Of a stretch of DNA of 64,000 nt, positions 16,466 through 24,466 are shown in pieces (position 1 is the stretch's first letter; each line of letters opens with the position of its first letter). The stretch covers positions 162,137 to 226,136 of the forward strand of contig FR899629.1 of assembly GCA_000437435.1 (NCBI GenBank). The letters run 5' to 3'. The translations under genes and the position numbers were made by a program. This DNA comes from Clostridium sp. CAG:768. Its GTDB lineage: Bacteria; Cyanobacteriota; Vampirovibrionia; Gastranaerophilales; Gastranaerophilaceae. A model generated the notes under the pieces. That model had not been told where the DNA came from. It ran no database searches and saw nothing but the letters and a program-made list of their open reading frames with translations.

Positions 16466-16753
16466 TTAACCTAAAAATGAAATATGTTTTGGACTTTTGC
16501 TTGCTCTATCATAATCAGGTGAAAATAGTATATTATAAGTCTTGCGAAGTTTTGCGCCTAAAGCGTTTAGCATATTTGGATTTTGAACCATATCTGCTTT
16601 TTGAGTACGATTCAAATCATTTTCGAAATTGATTTTCGCATTTGGGTTTTGTAGTGATAAAATCGCTACATTTGGGGTTAGGTTATTAAGATTACCTTCT
16701 CCAAAAGAGATAGGTTTTACTGTATTAAATTTTACTGGATTTACTGTTATCAT
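16466..16753 (-). CDS. Small protein with N-terminal ISFG motif, unknown function
   Basis: 95 residues. The N-terminus MITVNPVKFNTVKPISFGEG resembles the N-termini of several lineage-type proteins in this window (Phe-x-Gly within about 20-60 residues of the start). The rest is hydrophilic with a basic C-terminus. The start has an excellent ribosome binding site (GAGAGGAGGAAGAAA) and a near-consensus promoter. No domain is recognised. Confidence 0.75.
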   Translation of the reverse strand: MITVNPVKFNTVKPISFGEGNLNNLTPNVAILSLQNPNAKINFENDLNRTQKADMVQNPNMLNALGAKLRKTYNILFSPDYDRASKSPKHISFLG

Positions 16754-16818
16754 TTTCTTCCTCCTCTCGTGAGGTTTTTCTTATTAAGTGTTTTTTGAAC
16801 ACTTCATTTAACACTTTT

Positions 16819-16847
16819 ACTATAAACTATAAAAAATATTTTGTCAA
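16819..16847 (-). promoter_or_regulatory. Strong sigma-70-like promoter for the 95-aa gene
   Basis: On the minus strand TTGACA (16842-16847), a 17-base spacer and TATAGT (16819-16824). It predicts a 5' UTR of about 60 bases containing short hairpins (AAGTG/CACTT; CCTC/GAGG). Confidence 0.8.
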
Positions 16848-16859
16848 CCCCTACTATAA

Positions 16860-17157
16860 AGTTTTATTAAGAAAATAAAAACTATTGATTTATAAGGCTT
16901 TTAGCATTAAGTGCAACGTTTACACTTAATCAATAATGAATTATTTGTGCTTATCAGATTAAATATAGAAGCATGGGTAATATATAAAAAAATATATAGT
17001 CCAACTGGATTTTTTCATATTAGACTAATAGGTAATTGTAAAAATAACACTTATTCCGTTAAATATAATCATTAAATCTTTTTCATACTTCCAGCTATTC
17101 TTAATTCCAACGGGGCTTACACTCTAAATTAGTTAGAGATCCGAGCTCCTTTTTTTT
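16860..17157 (+). ncRNA. Candidate small RNA in gene-free region
   Basis: 16848-17227 holds no protein gene, but a Rho-independent terminator faces + at 17112-17157 and no + strand gene lies upstream for over 1.1 kb. The region has an 8-bp hairpin ATTAAGTG/CACTTAAT near 16909-16933. The 5' end is not defined. I checked by eye for RNase P, tmRNA, SRP and 6S signatures and found none. Confidence 0.4.
17112..17157 (+). terminator. Orphan Rho-independent terminator
   Basis: GGGGCT pairs with AGCTCC (one G-U), enclosing an inner CTCTAA/TTAGAG hairpin, and is followed by eight T. It does not follow any + strand gene. Confidence 0.75.
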
Positions 17158-17171
17158 ATTTGTTAAAAATT

Positions 17172-17202
17172 AAAAAGGACTGTATTAAATACAGCCCTTT
17201 TT
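17172..17202 (-). terminator. Terminator of the kdsC-like/TPR/lysC operon
   Basis: On the minus strand AAAAAGGGCTGTATT/AATACAGTCCTTTTT (one A/C mismatch) is followed by AATTTTT. It lies 25 bases after the aspartokinase stop. Confidence 0.88.
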
Positions 17203-17227
17203 AATAATAATATCAATTTGCTAAAGA

Positions 17228-18502
17228 TTAGATATTAGGCAAATCGCCTTTTACTTCAGCTATTTCAGAACTTTCCAATTCAAACACCTCATGTAAAGCT
17301 TTAACAGCCTTTTGAGCTTGATCTTTATCTACAAGACAACTAATTTTAATTTCACTTGTAGAAATCATTCTAATATTTATTCCTTGCTCTGCTAAAGTTT
17401 CAAACATAGTCGAAGCAACTCCAGGTCTATCAATCATACCAGCTCCAACTATTGAGACTTTTGCAATATTTTCATCAACTTGAATATCACCGGTTGCACC
17501 TATTTCAGCTTTTAGAGCATCTAAAGCTTCGACAGTTTTAGGCAAATCAGATGCATCTACAGTGAATGCAATATCATTTGTATTTGAAACTTTTCTTGCA
17601 TATGATTGAATAATCATATCAACAGAAATATTTTCTTTTGCTAATTTGCTAAACAATTTAGCTGCCACACCAGGTTTATCAGGAACATCACAAACTACAA
17701 TTCTTGCCTGAGATAAATCCGCTGCAACACCTGCTACCGGTTTATAAATTTCCATTTTATCAACTCCTAATATTAAAGTACCTAAATTATCTAATTTAAA
17801 ACTACTTCTTACTCGCATTGGAACATTAAATTGTTTTGCAGTTTCAACACTTCTTGGGTGTAATACATTCGCACCTGCATGTGCCAACTCAAGCATTTCT
17901 TCATAAGATATTTCATCTAATCTGGATGCATTAGGAACAACACGAGGATCTGTTGTATAAACACCTTCCACATCTGTATAAATATCGCATCTTTCAGCAT
18001 TTAATGCTGCTGCTAGAGCTACTGCGGAGGTATCAGAGCCACCTCTACCTAGAGTTGTGATTTCACCATCTTCGGTTACACCTTGAAATCCTGCTACTAC
18101 AATAATTTTCCCCTGTTTTAAATTTTCTTTTAATTTATCTGTTTTTATATCTATAATTCGAGCTTTTGAATGAATATTTTCTGTCATAATACCAATTTGC
18201 ATAGCATTAAAACTTATTGCATCATAACCTTGAGCTTGAATTGCCATTGCTAAAAGAGCAATTGATACACCTTCACCTGTAGACAAAAGCATATCCATCT
18301 CACGGCTTGAAGGATTAGGACTTAAATCTTTAGCCATTTTAACAAGATAATCAGTTGTATGACCCATTGCAGAAACTACAACTACGACATCGTTTCCGTT
18401 TTCTTTTTCCCTAATCACTGTTTTAGCAACATTTTTTATCTTTTCTGTATCAGCTACTGAGGTTCCGCCAAATTTTTGTACAATAATTTTTCTCAATTTC
18501 AA
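17228..18502 (-). CDS. lysC: Aspartokinase
   Basis: 424 residues. The kinase domain starts IIVQKFGGTSVAD and includes TLGRGGSDTSAVALAAAL. Two C-terminal ACT domains (about 265-335 and 345-415; GVAAKLFSKLAKENISVDM and ASTMFETLAEQGINIRMIST) suggest lysine/threonine feedback. It phosphorylates aspartate at the entry to lysine, threonine and methionine synthesis. The start is TTG, overlapping the TGA of the upstream TPR gene (TTGA), so translation is coupled. It is the last gene of a three-gene operon with no riboswitch. Confidence 0.97.
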   Translation of the reverse strand: MKLRKIIVQKFGGTSVADTEKIKNVAKTVIREKENGNDVVVVVSAMGHTTDYLVKMAKDLSPNPSSREMDMLLSTGEGVSIALLAMAIQAQGYDAISFNAMQIGIMTENIHSKARIIDIKTDKLKENLKQGKIIVVAGFQGVTEDGEITTLGRGGSDTSAVALAAALNAERCDIYTDVEGVYTTDPRVVPNASRLDEISYEEMLELAHAGANVLHPRSVETAKQFNVPMRVRSSFKLDNLGTLILGVDKMEIYKPVAGVAADLSQARIVVCDVPDKPGVAAKLFSKLAKENISVDMIIQSYARKVSNTNDIAFTVDASDLPKTVEALDALKAEIGATGDIQVDENIAKVSIVGAGMIDRPGVASTMFETLAEQGINIRMISTSEIKISCLVDKDQAQKAVKALHEVFELESSEIAEVKGDLPNI

Positions 18503-19992
18503 TCTCTTTCTGAACTATTTTGCAAAATTGCTGTCAATTCAGCTTTTTGCTCAGGGTATTCAAACAAGTCTTTATTTAGATTTTCAATCTTTTCCGCGAA
18601 GGAAATTGTTTCTTTTACATTATATTCACAAAGGTTTTCTTTGACAAGTATGTAACTCACATAAAACATTAAATTTAACAATGTTAAATTATTCTCATCT
18701 GCTTTTATAGCCTTGCGAAGTTTCCTTTGCGCTTCAGCATAATCATTTTGGGATATCAGATATTTTGCATAATCAGTAAAAGCTGCAATATACTTAGGAT
18801 TATGCAATATTGCATTTTCGTAATAATCTTTTACTTTAGTATCATTTTTAAGTTTTTCATAACACTTTGCAAGATAATATGAATTTACAGAATCTTCATC
18901 ATCAGCTCTTAAAAGTTCTATAGATTTTTCTATATCATCTTTTTCATATGAAATTATGCCTAGTGCTTGTTTGACAATTTTATTTCCAGGCTCTTTTTCC
19001 AATACTTTTTCTAAAATAGGTTGAGCTTCTTCTACTTCATTACGCGCTGCACAACATAAACCTAAATAAGACAAAATTTCCAAATTCTCCGGTTCATATT
19101 CCAGAGCTTTCAAAAGTTTAAATTTTGCACCTTCATAATCTTCAAATTTTTCCAATACTTTGCCCCATTCAAGATATAAAGCAGCATTAGTTAATTCTTT
19201 TTCCTGAGCTTGAACAAAACATTTTAAAGATGCTTCTTTATCAAACTTAATAGCATACAACTGTCCTAATAAAATATAAGATGGGAGCATTTTTGAATTA
19301 TAATCCAAAGATTTTTGCGCATAATGAATTGCACTTTCATAATCATTTTTCAAATATTTTAATCTTGCAAATTCATATGTATTATTAGCATTTGGACAGA
19401 CATTAGCTAAAAAAGTCAACTTCATTTCAGCTTTATCATACATTTCTAGCTTAATTTCCATTACTGCACACAAAAATACTGCTGAAAAATTATATTTATT
19501 ATGTTTTGCAGCTTCAATAAATTTATCATGGGCTTGTGCGTATTTTTTCTGTTTCATTAATGCCATACCCCAACCGGTATATGTATCCGAATTGTTTGGT
19601 TGTATTTTATTCGCATTCTCAAAAGATTTTACTGCGTTTTCAAATTTTCCTACAGAAATCAAAGAAAAACCCAATCTTTGCCAAATGTGCCTATCTTGAG
19701 GATTCAAATCTGCAGAAATTTGGTAATTTTCAACGGATTTTTCAAAATCACCTAATCTTTCATACACAGTCCCAAGATATTTATACACAAGAGCATCTTT
19801 TTGAGGTAATTCTAAAGCCTTCAACAAAATATCTAAAGCCTCATTATATTTATTTTGTTCTATCAACAATTTTGCTCTATTTACATAAGTATAAGACGGT
19901 AAAGACTGAATTACGGTCTCTTGCTTATACTTATCTACAGAGCTATTCAAACTTTTAACTTTATCAATTATATTTTTTAACCAATCAGACAA
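18499..19992 (-). CDS. TPR-repeat protein
   Basis: 497 residues made almost entirely of tetratricopeptide repeats (about 12; for example NKYNEALDILLKALELPQKD, GDFEKSVENYQISADLNPQD, GKFENAVKSFENANKIQPNN). No signal peptide or membrane segment, so it is cytoplasmic and probably a protein-interaction scaffold. The start is TTG with AGAGGTAGTAGA upstream, and it overlaps the HAD gene by 16 bases. It sits between a sugar-phosphatase-like gene and aspartokinase without a clear functional link. Confidence 0.93.
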   Translation of the reverse strand: MSDWLKNIIDKVKSLNSSVDKYKQETVIQSLPSYTYVNRAKLLIEQNKYNEALDILLKALELPQKDALVYKYLGTVYERLGDFEKSVENYQISADLNPQDRHIWQRLGFSLISVGKFENAVKSFENANKIQPNNSDTYTGWGMALMKQKKYAQAHDKFIEAAKHNKYNFSAVFLCAVMEIKLEMYDKAEMKLTFLANVCPNANNTYEFARLKYLKNDYESAIHYAQKSLDYNSKMLPSYILLGQLYAIKFDKEASLKCFVQAQEKELTNAALYLEWGKVLEKFEDYEGAKFKLLKALEYEPENLEILSYLGLCCAARNEVEEAQPILEKVLEKEPGNKIVKQALGIISYEKDDIEKSIELLRADDEDSVNSYYLAKCYEKLKNDTKVKDYYENAILHNPKYIAAFTDYAKYLISQNDYAEAQRKLRKAIKADENNLTLLNLMFYVSYILVKENLCEYNVKETISFAEKIENLNKDLFEYPEQKAELTAILQNSSERD

Positions 19993-20459
19993 TCTACTAC
20001 CTCTCTAAATGCTCCACTTCCAGCTTGATTTTCTGTTACTTGAATACCTTCTACTTCTTTTACTTTTTGAATAGAATGAGGAACTGTAATTTTATATTTA
20101 GCAAAATTTAAACATTCAATATCATTAATATCATCACCAATATATAAAAATTCTTCCTTTGACAAATTATATCTTTCAACTATATCTTTTAACACATCGA
20201 TTTTTATTCTTATATTTTGATGAATTTCTTCTATTTGAAATTTTTTAGCAAGCGTTTCTATTGCAGCATTTTGCTCTCCGGAAATAATTCCGATTTTATA
20301 ACCGTTTTTTCTTAAAATAGAAAATGCCATTATATCTTTAAAATTAAGTTTTCTAGACATAGTAAAGTCATTTGCAATATACACACAATTATCTGTTACA
20401 ACTCCATCAAAATCGGTTATAACCATTTTTATTGTTTTAGGTAATTTTAATTTGCCCAT
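19977..20459 (-). CDS. KdsC-like HAD phosphatase
   Basis: About 160 residues. HAD motif I is MVITDFDGVVTDN, motif II IGIISGEQN, and motif IV YIGDDINDIECL. There is no cap domain, as in KDO-8-phosphate phosphatase (KdsC/YrbI, subclass C0). I take the ATG at 20459 as start, with AGGGG ten bases upstream; a TTG two codons earlier is possible. KDO genes are not adjacent, so the substrate could be another sugar-acid phosphate. Confidence 0.85.
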   Translation of the reverse strand: MGKLKLPKTIKMVITDFDGVVTDNCVYIANDFTMSRKLNFKDIMAFSILRKNGYKIGIISGEQNAAIETLAKKFQIEEIHQNIRIKIDVLKDIVERYNLSKEEFLYIGDDINDIECLNFAKYKITVPHSIQKVKEVEGIQVTENQAGSGAFREVVDCLIG

Positions 20460-20513
20460 ATACAAAATACCCCTTATCTGCTATAATTTTAACATAAAGA
20501 GAGGGAAAAACAA

Positions 20514-21785
20514 ATGCTTTGGTATTTATTAAATTTAAGCATCATTCTGGTATTCATTATATTGTTTCTTATTGCAAGACAAACAAACAAAAGATGGTCT
20601 AAAATCAATGATTATTTAGGAATGGTTACAAACACAGTAAACTCTGTAAGATATGGTAATTTATCTACGAAAATAGAGGAGATAAATCATCCTACATACC
20701 AAAATGTAACAGACAGTATTAACCGAATGGTAGAAACTCTTAATGACAGGGAAAAAATGATTGTTGAGTACCAAACAGAATTAATGCGTCAAAATAAATT
20801 ATTAGAATCTGTTATTAACTCTCTTTCTGACGGAATTTTAATTATAAATGATAAATATGCTATTTTACGTGCTACACCACAAATTAGTGAATGGTTTGGA
20901 GCTAAAGGGCAAGAAATCATAGGAACAAACATTTTTGATTATATACAAATCAGCGATGATACTCCTATTGAAAGATTAAAAAATAAAGATGTTTTTGTAA
21001 AACACACACCTACCAATAACTTTGTAATGCATTCAATTAAATTGTCTTTAGATGACGATAAAAAAAGATACGTAATTCTTATAAAAGATGTGACTAAAGA
21101 AAGAGAAATTGAAACATTAAAAGAAGATTTTGTTGCAACATTAACACATGACTTAAAAGTTCCTATTGTCGCAGAATCAAATATTATCAATTTTCTACTC
21201 AACGGAACTTTTGGAGAAATAACAGAAAAACAACAAGTTGCTCTTTTAAACATGAAAAAATCAAATGAAGAACTTGTAGATCTTGTACAAATTATTCTTG
21301 AAACATACAAAATAAAAGAAACAGGAATAAAATTATTAAAAGAAAATATTATGCTTAACAAATTCATATCAGACATAGTTGCCAGCACTCAACCAATTGC
21401 AAATAATTCCGGAATTACAATATATTTCACACCAGCAAGAGATATTAAAGTAACTGCTGACTCTATGCAATTAGAAAGAGTTATTAAAAACTTAATTTCA
21501 AATGCTATATCTCATAGCAATACAAAAGATAGAATTGACATTAAAACTGGAGAAATCCCAGGATACATAACTATTTCAATAATAGATTACGGACAGGGAA
21601 TTCCGGAAAAAGAATTACAGTTAATTTTTAATAAATACTATTCTGCAGCTAAAAAATTCAGAAAAATAGGAACAGGCCTTGGACTTTATCTGTCACAACA
21701 AATCATTAAATCTCATGGTGGCGAAATAACAGTCCAAAGTGAAGAAAATGTTCGCACTGAATTTTGTATAAAATTACCACTATAA
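20514..21785 (+). CDS. Orphan sensor histidine kinase with PAS domain
   Basis: 423 residues. One N-terminal membrane helix (about 4-22), a HAMP-like or coiled segment (25-90), then a PAS domain (about 95-195; SVINSLSDGILIINDKYAIL). HisKA follows with phospho-acceptor His212 (LTHDLKVP), then HATPase motifs N (NLISNAISHSN), G1 (DYGQGIP) and G2 (GTGLGLYLSQQI). There is no periplasmic sensor domain. No response regulator is adjacent. The ribosome binding site is AGAGAGGG, and a TATAAT box lies in the 54-base divergent gap with the HAD gene. Confidence 0.95.
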   Translation: MLWYLLNLSIILVFIILFLIARQTNKRWSKINDYLGMVTNTVNSVRYGNLSTKIEEINHPTYQNVTDSINRMVETLNDREKMIVEYQTELMRQNKLLESVINSLSDGILIINDKYAILRATPQISEWFGAKGQEIIGTNIFDYIQISDDTPIERLKNKDVFVKHTPTNNFVMHSIKLSLDDDKKRYVILIKDVTKEREIETLKEDFVATLTHDLKVPIVAESNIINFLLNGTFGEITEKQQVALLNMKKSNEELVDLVQIILETYKIKETGIKLLKENIMLNKFISDIVASTQPIANNSGITIYFTPARDIKVTADSMQLERVIKNLISNAISHSNTKDRIDIKTGEIPGYITISIIDYGQGIPEKELQLIFNKYYSAAKKFRKIGTGLGLYLSQQIIKSHGGEITVQSEENVRTEFCIKLPL

Positions 21786-21787
21786 AT

Positions 21788-22432
21788 ATGCTAAAAAAAT
21801 TAGAAAGTTTACTCGATTGGATATATAAAAAGAAATGCTACTTTTGTAAAAGTTCAAAAGAAGCTGTAAGAATGTGTTCAAAATGTTACTCCCAAATGGA
21901 TTATTTGCCAATTGAAATAAACAGAACAATTAATGGAACAAACATATATTGCGCAGGAATATATTCTAAAAATCTTCAAAAATTAATAAGAGGACTAAAA
22001 TACCATAATCAAAGAGATTTAGCTTACTATCTGGCAAAATTCATGGCAGAGTATTTTAATCAAATTACAAATAGAACAGATTTAGAAATTATCCCTGTTC
22101 CAATATTCCCCAAAAGAGAAAAGAAACGAAAATACAATCATATGAATTTAGTGGGAAAAGAATTTTGTAGAATAACATCAAATACACTGAATACAGAGCT
22201 TATTACAAGAATAAAAGACACAAAACCTCAATATAAATTAAAAAGAGAAGAACGTATAAAAAATCTATCTAATGCTTTTAAAGTTGATAAAAGCAAATTT
22301 AATGGGAAAACATTACTGATAATTGATGACATTTGTACAACAGGCTCAACTTTTGAAGAAATGATAAAAGAATTGCAAAAAAATGGCATAAATGATATCA
22401 TATGCCTTGCAGCTACAACCCCATTTGAGTAA
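21788..22432 (+). CDS. comF: ComF-family phosphoribosyltransferase-like protein
   Basis: About 214 residues from the ATG at 21788, just after the kinase stop. An N-terminal Cys cluster (CYFCKSS...CSKC, a zinc ribbon) is followed by a PRTase fold with the PRPP loop LLIIDDICTTGSTF and VPIFPKREKKRKYNHM. ComF proteins are needed for DNA uptake in competent bacteria. Type IV pilus genes are nearby at 23.7-26.2 kb. No Shine-Dalgarno is clear; coupling to the upstream kinase gene is likely. Confidence 0.92.
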   Translation: MLKKLESLLDWIYKKKCYFCKSSKEAVRMCSKCYSQMDYLPIEINRTINGTNIYCAGIYSKNLQKLIRGLKYHNQRDLAYYLAKFMAEYFNQITNRTDLEIIPVPIFPKREKKRKYNHMNLVGKEFCRITSNTLNTELITRIKDTKPQYKLKREERIKNLSNAFKVDKSKFNGKTLLIIDDICTTGSTFEEMIKELQKNGINDIICLAATTPFE

Positions 22433-22442
22433 TAATTTTACT

Positions 22443-22763
22443 ATGATATTAAATGAATTTTCAAAATATATACAGTCTAAAAACGAAGACATAACATCCG
22501 GTAAATCTACGGGTACAAAAATTCTCTGCGATTGGATTAAAATTGTAATTAACAAAAATCCCAAAAATCACGTAGACAAAATTGTTCATAAAGAAATTAT
22601 GCTTGCTGAAAATAAGTCAGGAGATTTTTTAATAGTAGGCAAATCCGAAAGTGGAAGAACTCTTGTAAATGCACTATATAATTATGCCCTAAGTTACGAA
22701 CACTACATTATGAGTAAATGGCTCAAAAACAAAAAACCTCAAGACTTTAACTCACAAAATTAA
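22443..22763 (+). CDS. Small protein of unknown function
   Basis: 106 residues from the ATG at 22443 (MILNEFSKYIQSK); an upstream ATG inside comF is less likely. It is mixed alpha/beta with no signal peptide. It is in the same direction and only 10 bases after comF, so probably in its operon. Not recognised. Confidence 0.6.
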   Translation: MILNEFSKYIQSKNEDITSGKSTGTKILCDWIKIVINKNPKNHVDKIVHKEIMLAENKSGDFLIVGKSESGRTLVNALYNYALSYEHYIMSKWLKNKKPQDFNSQN

Positions 22764-22872
22764 ATTTTTATATTAAATAGCATTGATTAATAATATATTA
22801 CCCTATAGGTGAATTTCTTTTTAATTTTTTGATTTATAAAATAATGATAAATTAAAAAGGAGTTAAAATTAT

Positions 22873-23730
22873 ATGAAAAATTCTATTTTACAAACACCTA
22901 TATGCCAATTAAAATCATTAAACAATCTTTTTATTGAATTAACTGAAAAAAACTGCAACCAGCATTGCAAACACTGTTACATTGATTTTCCATTAAGCAA
23001 AAACGTTAAAGATTTTATATCTTTGGATACTATAAGAGAAGCAATAAATGATACTAAAAATGAAAGCATTGAATGTATATATTTAACTGGTGCCGAACCA
23101 ATGACTCACCCTGATTTTAACTCAATTTTAAGAATGTGCCTAAAACGCTCAAATGTATGTATATTCACAAATGGAACATTCATTAATGAAAAAAAAGTAA
23201 GATTTTTAAAAAGAGTAGAAGATGAAAGCTCTTTTGAAATAATATTTAAACTAAGTTTTGACCATTATGACGAAGTAAAAAATGACGATATAAGAGGCAG
23301 AGGCTCATACAGACAAACTGTTCATGCAATAAAAAGCCTTGCAAAATATGGTTTTAACCCTATTCTATGTATAACAAATTATTATAATGAAGATAAAATA
23401 ACTCTTATTGATGAATTCAAAAAAATATGTTTAAAAAACGGATATGAAGCAAATGAAAACAATTTCACGATAAACTTGTATCACGATAAAAATAAAAAAA
23501 CAGATGATATTTCAGAGTGGAATTGGAAAAGCCTTGACTGCGAATACGGTAGAATTTTAACCTCTAAAGGTATTTACAGTTGCCCATTTTTAGCAAATGA
23601 TCACAGAGGCAGATGCGGTTCTGATTTTAAAGACTTTGCCAGACATAATACACTTGAAACATCATTCTGTTCAACTTGTATAAAAAATAAAGAAAAATTA
23701 TTTGGTATCAATTTTCAATTATTTGAATAA
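22873..23730 (+). CDS. Radical SAM protein with C-terminal cysteine cluster
   Basis: 285 residues. The radical SAM motif C28-x3-C32-x2-C35 (CNQHCKHCYI) binds a 4Fe-4S cluster for S-adenosylmethionine cleavage, and LTGAEPMTHPDF is the GGE-like motif. The last 80 residues contain CEYGRILTSKGIYSCPFL, RGRCGSDF and CSTC, resembling a SPASM/twitch auxiliary-cluster region. SPASM enzymes often modify peptides, but no precursor peptide gene is evident nearby. The ribosome binding site is AAAAAGGAGTTAAAATTAT. It is convergent with pilO-like. Confidence 0.88.
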   Translation: MKNSILQTPICQLKSLNNLFIELTEKNCNQHCKHCYIDFPLSKNVKDFISLDTIREAINDTKNESIECIYLTGAEPMTHPDFNSILRMCLKRSNVCIFTNGTFINEKKVRFLKRVEDESSFEIIFKLSFDHYDEVKNDDIRGRGSYRQTVHAIKSLAKYGFNPILCITNYYNEDKITLIDEFKKICLKNGYEANENNFTINLYHDKNKKTDDISEWNWKSLDCEYGRILTSKGIYSCPFLANDHRGRCGSDFKDFARHNTLETSFCSTCIKNKEKLFGINFQLFE

Positions 23731-23732
23731 AA

Positions 23733-24455
23733 TTATTGAGCAGCCTCAGGAGAAACTCCACCCTCGGCAGATGCAGGTGTAGGAGATGGAGGAGTTGCAT
23801 TGCCAGATGCATCAGCTTGACCATCACCACTATTTGCAGCAGGAGCTGGAGTTTCCACTACTGTTGAAGGATCTCTTTGAGCATATAATTTTATTTGCAA
23901 ACTAATTAATAAAATTCTTTTATTTTTTTCATATGGAGCTATTTCAATTTTTGAAATTTCTAAAAAGTGTTCATGCTTATATAACTCTCTCAAGAAATTC
24001 GCAAAATTAGAATAACTTGCAATCATCTCTGCAGTAACCCTGCAAACTTGATATCTGTTACCAGCATTTTTTACGAAATTATCATCCTGAGGATCATAGT
24101 CATATTTTACAGATCTCATTTTAATCTTATTTTCTCTTACAATCTGTAATATTTCACCAAATTCATCAGAAATAGCTGCTTCAGTATCAAGCCCTTCACT
24201 TATTGGTTTAAAAAATATTTTTTGAATATTTTCATTTTCGGCTTCTTTTCTTCTTGCTGCATCTTTCAAATCCTGTAATTTTCTTTCTGAATCAGCTAAT
24301 GCAGAAGATTGTGTTTTATAATCGTTTTGAATTTGAGAAATTTTCTGAACTTCAGGTATTACTTTTGAAACTAAGAAAATAAATACGATGAGAGATAAAG
24401 CAAAAATTCCTAAAGCTATTTGAAACTTTTTCATATATATAGTATACTTGTCCAC
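23733..24455 (-). CDS. PilO-like type IV pilus assembly protein
   Basis: 240 residues. A short cytoplasmic N-terminus and one membrane helix (about 12-32, ALGIFALSLIVFIFLVSKVI) precede a coiled coil (40-80) and a ferredoxin-like periplasmic domain (about 95-190). A Pro/Ala-rich tail (190-240) follows. PilO pairs with PilN in the inner-membrane alignment complex. It lies 11 bases after the PilM-PilN fusion, which supports the call. Confidence 0.82.
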   Translation of the reverse strand: MDKYTIYMKKFQIALGIFALSLIVFIFLVSKVIPEVQKISQIQNDYKTQSSALADSERKLQDLKDAARRKEAENENIQKIFFKPISEGLDTEAAISDEFGEILQIVRENKIKMRSVKYDYDPQDDNFVKNAGNRYQVCRVTAEMIASYSNFANFLRELYKHEHFLEISKIEIAPYEKNKRILLISLQIKLYAQRDPSTVVETPAPAANSGDGQADASGNATPPSPTPASAEGGVSPEAAQ

Positions 24456-24466
24456 GTTTTCACTCC

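Noticed and set aside
17112..17149. GGGGCT...AGCTCC as tmRNA ends
   Set aside because: The distance is about 38 bases, no T arm (GTTCGAATC) is present, and a run of eight T follows, so it is a terminator.
18503..18560. Lysine riboswitch before aspartokinase
   Set aside because: The gene begins inside the end of the TPR gene with no leader, so no riboswitch can fit.
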